From the NCBI GenBank assembly GCA_964424545.1, contig CAYRJN010000005.1:1-44354 (forward strand): DNA of 44,354 nucleotides, read 5' to 3'. This DNA is from JAUVIB01 sp964424545 (GTDB lineage: Bacteria > Calditrichota > Calditrichia > Calditrichales > Calditrichaceae). Shown here piece after piece: positions 33,377 to 42,596 of the stretch; positions within the stretch are counted from its first letter, which is position 1, and every line of letters begins with the position of its first letter. The notes under the pieces were generated by a model. The model was not told where the DNA came from. It searched no databases and saw only the letters and a list, made by a program, of their open reading frames with translations. Position numbers and translations under genes: made by a program.

Positions 33377-36300
33377 ATGCAAACGCTTTCCATTAACGAT
33401 ATCGTGTCGGCCGTCCAAGCCGGCAGCGAGTCATTAAAATACGACGACAAAAAAATCCTGATCGAAGCTCTTTCCGCTAAAATGGCCCTTATAAGCGCGC
33501 AAATAGAGGATACGGAAAAAATAGACGCAGAACAGTGGAATGAATTATTTAACTCCATAAATTTAACGGGGTTAGTGGAATATTTTTGTGAACGGATCGA
33601 CCCTGAAATAATGTTTGCTTTCGGTGGATTTCTTGCCGAAAAACTGCTAAAAAAACCGGCGGATTTCGAAGCGCTTACCCATAATTATCTGAATTTATTT
33701 AGGCGCAGGGAATTTTTAAAGAAAATTTACGGTGAAAGGAAATGGGAATCCCTCATTATTAAGCTGATTAAAAACAGTAATTATAATTTGAATAAACTGT
33801 TTGAACAACGATTAGAAGAATATTCCAACAAAGTATTGTTTAATGAGCTTTTCGGGGATCGTCTTGTCGCGCATACTTGGCGCGACGTAAATCTGAAGAT
33901 GAAAGATTACGCCAAGGCGCTCATAAGTAATTTGTTAAATGATAAGGGAGATTCTTGTGATAAAGTCGCTTTTTTGATGGAGAACAGCCTTCTTATGGCG
34001 GAACTCGACCTTGCCTGCCTGACAAGCGGCATTGTCAATGTTATGATTCCCGCTAACTCCGTGGCGCAGCATGTGGAATATATTTTAAATCAAACAAAAG
34101 CCTCTTTGATGCTTCTTTCCGATGAAAAGCAGCTGGCTAAACTAAAATCTATAAAAAACAATCTTAAATATTTGAAAAAAGCCGTAATGCTGCACGGCTC
34201 GGCGAAAGAAGAGTGGGTTATAACGCTTGACGAATTCATTGAAAATTCGAGCAAGGTAGATAGAAAGCTCATAGACAGTATGCTTCACAGCATCCGAATC
34301 GATAATCTGGCGACCATTATGTACACTTCGGGAACAACAGGCGATCCCAAGGGCATAATGTTTTCACATTTGAATCTTGTTTCAAAACGCTTTTTCAGGG
34401 CGATGGCAATTCCCGAAATCGGCGACAAGGATCGGTTTTTAGCCTATCTTCCCTTATTCCATACTTTCGGACGTTGGTTTGAAATGACCGGTTCGATCTT
34501 TTGGGGCGCCGAGTATGCCTTTATGGAAAATCCCGCATTATCAACCATGCTCTTAAATATGCAAATGGTAAAACCGACTATTTTTATCAGTATTCCTAAA
34601 AAATGGTATCAGCTTTATGAGCATATTACGCAAAAGGTCAATATTGAATTCGATGACGACGATGTTATCAGGGGAACGGTTACGAAGGCGACGGGCGGAT
34701 CGTTAAAATTCGGGCTTTCGGCGGCAGGTTATCTTGAAGCGGATGTTTTTCGGTTTTTTCAAAAATACGGCGTTGAATTGATGAGCGGTTTCGGCATGAC
34801 TGAGGCAACAGGGGGCATTTCCATGACGCCGCCCGGAAAGTATCGCGAAAATACTTTGGGTCTTCCTTTGCCGGGAATAGAAATGAAATTGGCCGAAGAC
34901 GGCGAGTTGTTGATAAAAGGACCTTATGTTTCAATAGGTTATTACGACGGCAGCGATACGCCTGTGGGATTTGATAACGGCTGGCTCGCTACCGGCGACA
35001 TTATGGTGCAAGATGAAGAGGGCTATTATAAAATAATCGACCGTAAAAAGGAGATATATAAAAATATAAAGGGTGAAACCATAGCGCCCCAGAAAATAGA
35101 AAATTATTTTAGGGATATGGAATTTATCAAACAGGTCTTCCTCGTCGGCGACCATCGTCCCTTTAATACCGTTTTAATTTATCCCGACTATGAAAATGAT
35201 TCAGGTAAACTTAAACGAATGAATGAAGACGAGATGGATCAATATTTTTCCTCGGTTTTGGTGACCGTTAACAAGTTCCTGGCTCCCTACGAACGGATAA
35301 TAGATTATCGCATTATCAAACGCCCCTTTACGGAAGAACGCGGCGAAATAACGCCGAAGGGAACCTATAAAAGGCGCGTTATAGAAAGTAATTTTGACGA
35401 TGTGATCTATTCTATGTATCAAAAGAACTATATTTCAATTAATTGGGGGCTTAAAGAAATTCGCGTGCCAAACTGGTTTGTGCGCGAAAAAGGATTTCTG
35501 ACCAATCATCTGAAAATGACGGATGACGGCCTGTTGATTACAAAGCATGGCCGGCTTTTGGAAATGCACTGTATCGATGCGCAAAACAGTGTTTTTGAAA
35601 TGGGGAATTATATTTATAGAGTCCCCGAAAAGCAAATCGATTTTAATGATTTTCTCGCTAATCCATACTATTGGCTCGGCAATGAAGGCGTTGTGAATTT
35701 TACTGGAGATTTGATCTTTCAATGGTACCGACTCGACGAAGCCGGTGACCGATTTCATTTTGTACGTTTAAAAAGCCCGGCAATTATTTCCAAGGAGATT
35801 TATCTCGCTTTGCAGGCTTTGTACGAATCGGAGGAAAAGTCGCTTTCGGGAATACATCTTTCGGCTTTAATTTTACAATCTTCCAATTATGAACAAGCCA
35901 TGCTCGGCGTAAAGTATCTGTCGTTTATTCTATCCGACGAGAAACTGCCCATCCGCAACCTTGCTGTTTCTATTTTATGGAAACCGGGGATTGTGGTTAA
36001 TGAAAACGTACGCAAAGAGGTCTTTTTACTGGGCGCGTCCATCCTTTCCGAAGATAAGCTGCGCCGATATATCGAACGATATTTGTATGAATTTACCAAC
36101 CTGTTTGAGGCCGATATTATTGACAGATTTATTGAAATGCGCAAAGGGAAAGATTCTCTTAACGCTATTAATGATATTATTGTCCAAAGTTTGTTTGATT
36201 TACCGGCGGAAGAGAATTTTAATGAAAAATTGATCGGCGGTTTGTTCAATTTGTTGGCGACGTACGGCATTAAACATCCTACGCGTTATAAACGCGTTAG

Positions 36301-38182
36301 ACAGATGATAGCGACATTTCAAATGGCCCCCTTGTCCGATTCTCTCAAAGAAATGGCTTCCAAAGCGCGATTAAAATTGCTAAAAGGGTTTCGTAAATGG
36401 ATCGGCGAAAACCAGTTTGTGGCTGTAGATGTGGAAACAGGCGTTGAATATCAATGGCAGGATGTTACCATTTTCGAAGATGAAATCGACGGAAAAGAGC
36501 GAGAGCGTATATTGGATATTATTAAAAATACTTCTCTAATCAGGGAGTCTATTTTCTTGTTTTCAGGCGGAAATGTTATTCGATTATATGATATCCCGCC
36601 GGGCGGTATTTGGATTAGCGCTATCGGGGAAACGGAAGAACTCGCCTATTATCGTTTATCCGTTCAAACCCGTTATCAGGGCGGTTATGATATTCAACTG
36701 AATATGTTTAATAAGAGGGCTACCCAAAAAACATTAAATGAAATTAACTGGCAGATTCTGGCCGGAATGGAAAGCGGAGGCGTACAGCTTCTTGTCGATT
36801 TCGGCGGTTATTGGAAATCGAAAAACGTTTATACTCAGGAATATAACAGTGGTTATAGCGTGGGTAAAGTGTTGCAGCGTTCCATGCGTAAAAAAGGCGA
36901 CGAGGCCAAACGCATGGGGCATGTGTGGCCGTTTTTTGTCTGGACGGCGATGGCCGCGCATATAAGATTTTGGAAAAGAACCGGCCGTAAAATGATTATA
37001 AAAAATATGGATGTGCATAATATTGTTATTCCCGCTCATGATTATCAAACCGGTCAGCGGTTGATTTCTATCAGCAATCGAAAAAATGAATCGAAAGCGG
37101 GTAATATTTTTAATTATTTTTATAAACATTTTGTTGTTCCCGTTGAAAATAAATACCTCGAATTAAAACGGAATGATATTTGTTACTATATGATGTCCGG
37201 TATCATTGATGCCTTGGGGACGGATGATTCCATCCGCGAAATCGAACAAATACTGTCGGACGGAACGATAAAAAATAAAGTATTAAAAGAAAAAATAAGC
37301 GCCTATTTATCGCAAATAAAAGAACGTGGCTATACTCCGAAATATCTCTATTTTGCCATTCGTCGTTTTCATCGCTGGTATGAATTGAATTCCGACGCCG
37401 ATCTTTCGGCGCAGGCGCGCACATTAAATGAGCTTTATGATACGTATAACCTTCAGGAATTGGAAAAAATGTATCCCGAAACGAGAACGCGCTTTTTTCT
37501 CGAAACCGTGTTTTCAGATTCCAAACAGGCCGTTAAAGATGCGCTTTTTGAACTGTTGAATAAACAGCGCTTACAGAAAATATCACATGATGAAAGTGTT
37601 ATGCATATTTCCATTATTCAAAAAGAGTTTGACGTTAACGATAAAGAACAGTTTTTCTTAACGCGTTTAAGTTATCCGCATTTAAAACCGACGGATTTTG
37701 CGGAGCTTATCAGCGCGCAGGGCGAAGGCGACTCAATGGCCGATGTTGTTGTTCAGTTGGAAGATTACGACGGAGAAAGTTATTTTGTGCGCAGGCCGGT
37801 ATCTCCTAAGGAAATATCCAAATTACATCAACTGTTTTTGGATTCCAACCTGCCCGTAAAGTTTAAACCGGAACATCGTTTTTTACTTGCTATCGCACAG
37901 CGAGGTCATGTGATCGGCGGTTTGTTTTACAGTATTTTGGACGATCTTACCGTTTATATGGAAAAAATAGTCGTTTCACAACGCTATCGTAAAAAAGGCA
38001 TCAGCGAAGGCGTAATGAACGAATTCTTGAGCAGAATGCGAGGTAAACGTTTCCATTATGTTACAACCGGTTTTTTTCGTCCCGAATATTTTTATCGTTT
38101 CGGCTTTAAAATCGAAAGAAAATACGCCGGATTGGTAAAAGATTTACGCGAAGAAACGGCAAAAGAGGAACACGGGAAATAG
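33377..38182 (+). CDS. AMP-forming acyl-CoA synthetase fused to GNAT acetyltransferase
   Basis: 1601-aa multidomain protein without signal peptide. Residues 1-140 are helical. Residues 150-670 form an ANL adenylating enzyme most like long-chain acyl-CoA synthetases: TSGTTGDPKG at 317-326, YLPLFHTFGRWFE, GFGMTEATGG, GWLATGD ending at Asp541, RKKEIYKN, and the C-terminal TPKGTYKRR with Lys665 in the position of the catalytic lysine. Residues 690-1010 include helical-repeat-like sequence, and 1010-1460 is unassigned. Residues 1468-1595 form a GNAT domain with the acetyl-CoA loop QRYRKKGIS at 1535-1543. The ATG at 33377 has GGAG six bases upstream; a GTG at 33365 is less likely. The GNAT could acylate its own synthetase lysine or use acyl-CoA made in cis; both are inference. 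Confidence 0.85.
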   Translation: MQTLSINDIVSAVQAGSESLKYDDKKILIEALSAKMALISAQIEDTEKIDAEQWNELFNSINLTGLVEYFCERIDPEIMFAFGGFLAEKLLKKPADFEALTHNYLNLFRRREFLKKIYGERKWESLIIKLIKNSNYNLNKLFEQRLEEYSNKVLFNELFGDRLVAHTWRDVNLKMKDYAKALISNLLNDKGDSCDKVAFLMENSLLMAELDLACLTSGIVNVMIPANSVAQHVEYILNQTKASLMLLSDEKQLAKLKSIKNNLKYLKKAVMLHGSAKEEWVITLDEFIENSSKVDRKLIDSMLHSIRIDNLATIMYTSGTTGDPKGIMFSHLNLVSKRFFRAMAIPEIGDKDRFLAYLPLFHTFGRWFEMTGSIFWGAEYAFMENPALSTMLLNMQMVKPTIFISIPKKWYQLYEHITQKVNIEFDDDDVIRGTVTKATGGSLKFGLSAAGYLEADVFRFFQKYGVELMSGFGMTEATGGISMTPPGKYRENTLGLPLPGIEMKLAEDGELLIKGPYVSIGYYDGSDTPVGFDNGWLATGDIMVQDEEGYYKIIDRKKEIYKNIKGETIAPQKIENYFRDMEFIKQVFLVGDHRPFNTVLIYPDYENDSGKLKRMNEDEMDQYFSSVLVTVNKFLAPYERIIDYRIIKRPFTEERGEITPKGTYKRRVIESNFDDVIYSMYQKNYISINWGLKEIRVPNWFVREKGFLTNHLKMTDDGLLITKHGRLLEMHCIDAQNSVFEMGNYIYRVPEKQIDFNDFLANPYYWLGNEGVVNFTGDLIFQWYRLDEAGDRFHFVRLKSPAIISKEIYLALQALYESEEKSLSGIHLSALILQSSNYEQAMLGVKYLSFILSDEKLPIRNLAVSILWKPGIVVNENVRKEVFLLGASILSEDKLRRYIERYLYEFTNLFEADIIDRFIEMRKGKDSLNAINDIIVQSLFDLPAEENFNEKLIGGLFNLLATYGIKHPTRYKRVRQMIATFQMAPLSDSLKEMASKARLKLLKGFRKWIGENQFVAVDVETGVEYQWQDVTIFEDEIDGKERERILDIIKNTSLIRESIFLFSGGNVIRLYDIPPGGIWISAIGETEELAYYRLSVQTRYQGGYDIQLNMFNKRATQKTLNEINWQILAGMESGGVQLLVDFGGYWKSKNVYTQEYNSGYSVGKVLQRSMRKKGDEAKRMGHVWPFFVWTAMAAHIRFWKRTGRKMIIKNMDVHNIVIPAHDYQTGQRLISISNRKNESKAGNIFNYFYKHFVVPVENKYLELKRNDICYYMMSGIIDALGTDDSIREIEQILSDGTIKNKVLKEKISAYLSQIKERGYTPKYLYFAIRRFHRWYELNSDADLSAQARTLNELYDTYNLQELEKMYPETRTRFFLETVFSDSKQAVKDALFELLNKQRLQKISHDESVMHISIIQKEFDVNDKEQFFLTRLSYPHLKPTDFAELISAQGEGDSMADVVVQLEDYDGESYFVRRPVSPKEISKLHQLFLDSNLPVKFKPEHRFLLAIAQRGHVIGGLFYSILDDLTVYMEKIVVSQRYRKKGISEGVMNEFLSRMRGKRFHYVTTGFFRPEYFYRFGFKIERKYAGLVKDLREETAKEEHGK

Positions 38183-38390
38183 CTCGTCTATTAAGACTGC
38201 GTTTACGGAATAATGGAAATATTTTGAATAAAAAAATTGTAACGCGCCTATAAAAGGTGCATCAAAAACGGATATGTAAATGTAAAGAATAAGCGTTTTA
38301 TGAGGAGTTGGGAATAGAAGACGTTATAGGAAAAGAAGGTTAATCAGTGAACGATAAAATTCCGATACTTAAAAATAGAAAGGTGCAGAG

Positions 38391-39317
38391 ATGGCTGAAC
38401 GTAAACATTATAAAGTAATAATAATCGGTTCGGGACCCGCGGGTTTAACCGCGGCAATATATACATCGCGAGCCGGCTTTAACCCCTTGGTTCTTGAAGG
38501 CGATCAACCCGGAGGACAGTTAACCATTACTACGGAAGTGGAAAATTTTCCGGGCTTTCCTTCCGGAATTACAGGCCCGCAATTAATGGACGATATGCGC
38601 GAACAGGCTAAAAAATTTGGCGCGCAAGTGCAGTTTGAGTCGGCCACAAAGGTTGATCTTTCTCAAAGACCTTTTACGGTTGAAGGCGAAGAGGCGGCCT
38701 ATACGGCCGATACGATCATTATTTCAACCGGCGCTTCGGCGCGTTGGCTGGGTATTGAATCAGAGCAGAAGTATATGGGTAAAGGCGTATCCGCCTGCGC
38801 TACCTGTGACGGTTTTTTCTATAAAGAGAAAGACGTTATTGTAGTCGGAGGCGGGGATTCTGCTTTGGAAGAGGCTACTTTTTTGACCAAGTTTGCTAAA
38901 AAAGTATATATCGTGCACCGCAGAGACGAGTTCCGCGCATCTAAGATTATGGTAAAAAAAGGGGAAGAAAATCCCAAGGTCGAATTTCTGTTTAATAAAG
39001 TGGTTGATGAAATTACAGGAGACGATTTTGTTACCGGCGTTAAATTAAAAGATACAGTAAGCGGAGAAATCAGCGAGCTGGCCGTTGACGGCGTTTTTAT
39101 GGCTATCGGACATATTCCCAATACCAAATTATTTGAGGGACAACTCGATTTGGATGAAACGGGATACATTAAAACGGTTCCGGGAAGTACGAAAACCAAT
39201 ATCGAAGGCGTTTTTGCCTGCGGCGATGTTCAGGATAAAATCTATCGTCAAGCCATCACGGCCGCCGGTTCCGGCTGTATGGCCGCTTTGGACGCCGAGC
39301 ATTATTTGGATCAGTAA
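38391..39317 (+). CDS. trxB: Thioredoxin-disulfide reductase
   Basis: 308-aa FAD enzyme that reduces thioredoxin with NADPH. FAD site IIGSGPAGLTAAIY near residues 11-24, GGQLTITTEVENFPGF, the redox-active disulfide CATC (Cys136, Cys139) followed by DGFF, the NADPH domain VVGGGDSALEEA near 150, HRRDEFRAS and the final FAD motif GVFACGDVQDKIYRQAITAAGSG are all present. Length and order are those of bacterial low-molecular-weight TrxB. It lies 208 bp after the fusion gene, and no thioredoxin gene is nearby. Confidence 0.96.
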   Translation: MAERKHYKVIIIGSGPAGLTAAIYTSRAGFNPLVLEGDQPGGQLTITTEVENFPGFPSGITGPQLMDDMREQAKKFGAQVQFESATKVDLSQRPFTVEGEEAAYTADTIIISTGASARWLGIESEQKYMGKGVSACATCDGFFYKEKDVIVVGGGDSALEEATFLTKFAKKVYIVHRRDEFRASKIMVKKGEENPKVEFLFNKVVDEITGDDFVTGVKLKDTVSGEISELAVDGVFMAIGHIPNTKLFEGQLDLDETGYIKTVPGSTKTNIEGVFACGDVQDKIYRQAITAAGSGCMAALDAEHYLDQ

Positions 39318-39455
39318 CATAATATTATAATAGAATACAGCTTTGTAAAGAATATAGCCTTGCAAATTAATTAATGAAGACAATAGCAACAGTCACGGAG
39401 ACGCCATTGTTCGACTTACTGGGACAATCCGAATTCAGCAAAAGGTAAGATTTGG

Positions 39456-39484
39456 ATTCCCGATAAAAACGTTCGGGAATGACA
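39456..39484. repeat. Dispersed hairpin repeat, copy 7
   Basis: Arms ATTCCCGA and TCGGGAAT around a nine-base loop, followed by GACA. The preceding AGATTTGG matches the AGATTCAG flank of the copy at 19830. Confidence 0.65.
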
Positions 39485-39505
39485 GGAGTGGAGAGAATAT
39501 TTGCC

Positions 39506-39525
39506 ATTCCTTCGAAAGAAGGAAT
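39506..39525. repeat. Dispersed hairpin repeat, copy 8
   Basis: Arms ATTCCTTC and GAAGGAAT around GAAA. The arms are identical to those of copy 1 at 236-255, 39 kb away, with a different tetraloop. Confidence 0.65.
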
Positions 39526-39578
39526 CGATAACGTCGCCTATAAAATATTTATAATTTATCGAATTACAGATACAAATA

Positions 39579-39612
39579 AAAAAGCCGGAGAGGAAATCCT
39601 TTTCGGCTTTTT
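39579..39612. terminator. Bidirectional intrinsic terminator
   Basis: AAAAGCCG pairs with CGGCTTTT, and the stem can extend through GAGAGGA and TCCTTTT with G-T pairs to an AA loop. An A-run on the left and a T-run on the right allow termination in both directions, fitting its position between convergent trxB and the two-component operon. Confidence 0.8.
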
Positions 39613-39793
39613 CCCATAGCAAAGCTACACAACCGACAACAGAGCGCTAAAGTTACGTTTTTTATACTCAATCGTTGTCTTTTCATTTGTTTCCGGCATG
39701 CAAATCGCTTTGAGGTTGGGAAAATCTTAACTCCGTTTATATCAATTAACGTCCATTTTTTAGCTTTTTACGTCTTGCGTTTAATGAGGCTTC

Positions 39794-41155
39794 TTATTCG
39801 CTCAAGCCGAGCTTTTTTAATTTTTTATAAAGCCACTGTCTGGTTAAGCCCGCCTTTTTCGCTGCGTCCATCATTTTCCAATCGGTTTCGTTTAGGAGAT
39901 TGGAAAAATATTCATGTTCAAATTGTTCCAAGGCTTCTTCATATTTAAGGTTGTCTTTTTTTACATTGCGCTTATTTTTATTAAAAATAAGATTATCGGC
40001 GTCGATCAATACATCGTTGGAAAAAACAAAGGCCGCTTCGATTATGTTCCGAAGTTCGCGCACGTTGCCGGGGAAGTCGTATTCCGCCAATCTTTTTACG
40101 GCGTTATCGGTAAGGCGCAGACGTTTATTACGCTCTTTATTTAATCGATTAACAAAATAATGCGCTAAAACGGGTATGTCGTCTTTGTGGTTACGCAGCG
40201 GTTCGGTTTTTATTGCAACAACGGCGAGACGATAGTATAAATCTTCTCTAAATAAACCTTGATGAACGAGATCAAGCAGGTCTTTATTGGTAGCGGCTAA
40301 AACCATAATGTCAATATAACGCGGTTTTATTCCGCCGACGCGTATGATATGATCTTCTTCCAGCGCTCGTAACAATCGTCCCTGAATATTCAAAGGCAGT
40401 TCGGATATTTCATCAAGGAAAAGAATGCCTTTGTCGGCCAGCTCAAATTTACCGACTTTAGCGCTCTCGGCGCCGGTGAACGCGCCTTTTTCATATCCGA
40501 ACAGTTCGCTTTCAATTAACGTATCGGGAATAGCCGCACAATTTACCGGAATAAAAGGACGTTCATTGCGCGCGCTGTAACGATGAATAGCGCGGGCCAC
40601 CAACTCTTTGCCCGTACCGCTTTCTCCGCTGATTACACAGGTGGCGTTGGCATCGTTTGCGACCTGTTTGATTTTTTTAAATAAAGATTTGATATGGGGC
40701 GATTTACCGATGATTTGATAATCATCGTACTCTTTATCAATAGTCTCCTGGAGAATTGAAGCGCGGATAGTTAAGCGATCGATTTGTTCTTTACGTTTCA
40801 ACATTGTTTCAATACGAAATTTTATCTCTTCGGGAGTGAATCCTTTTATAATTAGGTCGTCCGCCCCCATCTTAATGGATTGAACGACATTGGCGGTATC
40901 GTTAAAAGCGGTCATGATTAAAACATAGGGATTGTACCATTGTTTTTTTGCGGCTTTAATAACGCGCAAACCGTCGCTTATTTTAGGCATCATCAGATCC
41001 GAAAGGATTAAGTCGAATTCGCTTTTTTTTATGGCTTTTATTGCGGCGTTGGGATCTGCTGCCGTGGCAATCTCATACGTTTTATTGGAAATCAATTGCA
41101 GTTTAATGCCTTTAAGCATAGAAGGTTCGTCGTCGACAATTAATATTCGAAACAT
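39794..41155 (-). CDS. Sigma-54-dependent response regulator (NtrC family)
   Basis: 453-aa transcription activator. The receiver domain (1-120) has acidic pocket DDE (8-10... from VDDEP) and phospho-acceptor Asp53 in LSDLMMP. The AAA+ domain (about 140-370) has Walker A GESGTGKE, the sigma-54 contact loop GAFTGA and Walker B GILFLDEISELP. The C-terminal Fis-type helix-turn-helix (about 410-453) ends AAKKAGLTRQWLYKKLKKLG. It should open sigma-54 promoters after phosphorylation. The gene follows the histidine kinase by 30 bp in a minus-strand operon led by a solute-binding lipoprotein gene. No GGCAC-N5-TTGC promoter was found by eye in the window, so targets lie elsewhere. Confidence 0.94.
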   Translation of the reverse strand: MFRILIVDDEPSMLKGIKLQLISNKTYEIATAADPNAAIKAIKKSEFDLILSDLMMPKISDGLRVIKAAKKQWYNPYVLIMTAFNDTANVVQSIKMGADDLIIKGFTPEEIKFRIETMLKRKEQIDRLTIRASILQETIDKEYDDYQIIGKSPHIKSLFKKIKQVANDANATCVISGESGTGKELVARAIHRYSARNERPFIPVNCAAIPDTLIESELFGYEKGAFTGAESAKVGKFELADKGILFLDEISELPLNIQGRLLRALEEDHIIRVGGIKPRYIDIMVLAATNKDLLDLVHQGLFREDLYYRLAVVAIKTEPLRNHKDDIPVLAHYFVNRLNKERNKRLRLTDNAVKRLAEYDFPGNVRELRNIIEAAFVFSNDVLIDADNLIFNKNKRNVKKDNLKYEEALEQFEHEYFSNLLNETDWKMMDAAKKAGLTRQWLYKKLKKLGLSE

Positions 41156-41185
41156 GAAACACTCCGTCTGTTGTTCATATTTGTC

Positions 41186-42592
41186 TTAAAATAAACCGTT
41201 CAAGGGCAGAGTAATGGTAAATTTTGTTCCTTTGCCTAATACGCTTTCGGCTTTAATTTTTCCGTGATGACTGATCACCGCCTTTTTTACCATGGCCAAT
41301 CCCATACCGTGCCCACCGGGTTTATCGCTAATAAAAGGCCTGAAAATGGTTTTTAAACGCTCTTTATTGATACCGATGCCGTTATCTTCAATAATAATTA
41401 TGCCTTCGTTATCTATTTTTTTTGTTTTGATAATGATTGTGCCGTTTAGCCTAAGCGCTTCCGCCGCATTAATAAGCAAATTGCGTACGGCCATGGAAAG
41501 CATACGCTCATCGGCGTGTATTCCCGTAAAAGCGGGATCATAATGCGTTATTACTTTTACATCTTTTAGATTGACATCCTCTATGGCTTTTTGAATTAAA
41601 TTACGGATGTCTATCAATTGTAAGGTAATTTTATTTATTCGGGCGATATCGAGCGTCTGTTGTGTAAAATCCTGCACCTTTTTAACCGACAGCAACAGTT
41701 CGTTACTGTACTCTTTTAAGGGGTCGTCATCGGATATGGCATAGTTAATGCCTTCCGCCAGCAGATAGATACCAGCAAGGGGGTTTTTAATATCGTGCAT
41801 AATAAAAGAACTAAATTCGCCGATCATCATCAGGTTTTCATTGTTAACCTTTTCCTCTATAAGCGCTTGGAGTTTATGCGAGAGCAGGTTAAGAGAAGAT
41901 ATCAACTGTCCTATCTCATCATTGCGCTTTATTTCGATTTCCGCTTTAAAATTTCCTTTACCGTACTCTTCCGCCAAGTTAACGACTTGCTTAATGGGTG
42001 CAGAAAAAGTTTTGGCCAGTTGATAGGCCATAAAAAAACTCAATAATAGAGCGAATAGGCCGATTGCGGCGATGGTGTTCGCCAAGCTTCCGTAGGCGTT
42101 ATGCACGGAATATTTTAAACGCGCGATTCCTACCGGATCGTTAAGATTGTAGATTAAAACGGCGGTATTCCATACATCGTCGCCGCCGCGGGCAGATTCG
42201 TTTTCAATAATAAAATTGTCTTCGGCAAGCGCTTTGCGGCTGAGCTCGTCGCGATATCGAGCGCCGCGTAAATCGGGGTCGCTGGCCGCCAAAACGGCGC
42301 CGGAGGTATCGAGAATGGCGATGAAGCGAATGTCCGGGCTGTCGCTCATACTGTCGATTAACAATTGTAACAAAGAATAATCATCCATTAAAACGGCGTT
42401 TACGCTGCTGTAGGCCAAAATACGCGTTAGTTCAAAGGCTTTCTCTTTGGCTTTTTCAAATATCGCCTGTTTTTGGAAATAGAAAACCGTAAGCAGCACA
42501 AAGCTTGTTATAACAAAGCTTAATAGAGAAAAATATAGAAAAAACTTTGTCTGAATATGCAAATTTTTTGTTATTTTATCGATAGGATTCAT
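41186..42592 (-). CDS. Sensor histidine kinase
   Basis: 468-aa membrane kinase. Transmembrane helices at about 17-40 and 171-192 flank a 130-residue periplasmic sensor domain that looks like a single Cache/PAS-type fold (DIRFIAILDTSGAVLAASD). HAMP domain at about 193-245. The dimerisation and phospho-acceptor box is FIMHDIKNPLAGI with His266. The ATPase domain has NLLINAAEAL (N box), IIEDNGIGI (G1) and GGHGMGLAMVKKA (G2). The cognate regulator is encoded 30 bp downstream, and the upstream solute-binding lipoprotein gene ends 4 bp before the start. Confidence 0.93.
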   Translation of the reverse strand: MNPIDKITKNLHIQTKFFLYFSLLSFVITSFVLLTVFYFQKQAIFEKAKEKAFELTRILAYSSVNAVLMDDYSLLQLLIDSMSDSPDIRFIAILDTSGAVLAASDPDLRGARYRDELSRKALAEDNFIIENESARGGDDVWNTAVLIYNLNDPVGIARLKYSVHNAYGSLANTIAAIGLFALLLSFFMAYQLAKTFSAPIKQVVNLAEEYGKGNFKAEIEIKRNDEIGQLISSLNLLSHKLQALIEEKVNNENLMMIGEFSSFIMHDIKNPLAGIYLLAEGINYAISDDDPLKEYSNELLLSVKKVQDFTQQTLDIARINKITLQLIDIRNLIQKAIEDVNLKDVKVITHYDPAFTGIHADERMLSMAVRNLLINAAEALRLNGTIIIKTKKIDNEGIIIIEDNGIGINKERLKTIFRPFISDKPGGHGMGLAMVKKAVISHHGKIKAESVLGKGTKFTITLPLNGLF

Positions 42593-42596
42593 TTAG

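Larger units (their letters stand above)
39318..39793. other. Convergent intergenic region with hairpins and terminator
   Basis: 476 bp between trxB (plus) and the response-regulator gene (minus). It holds two copies of the dispersed hairpin family (39456-39484 and 39506-39525) and a strong bidirectional terminator (39579-39612). The remaining sequence shows no gene. Confidence 0.65.

Noticed and set aside
39318..39793. Sigma-54 promoter for the regulator next door
   Set aside because: No GGCAC-N5-TTGC-like pair is visible here or in other gaps examined by eye.
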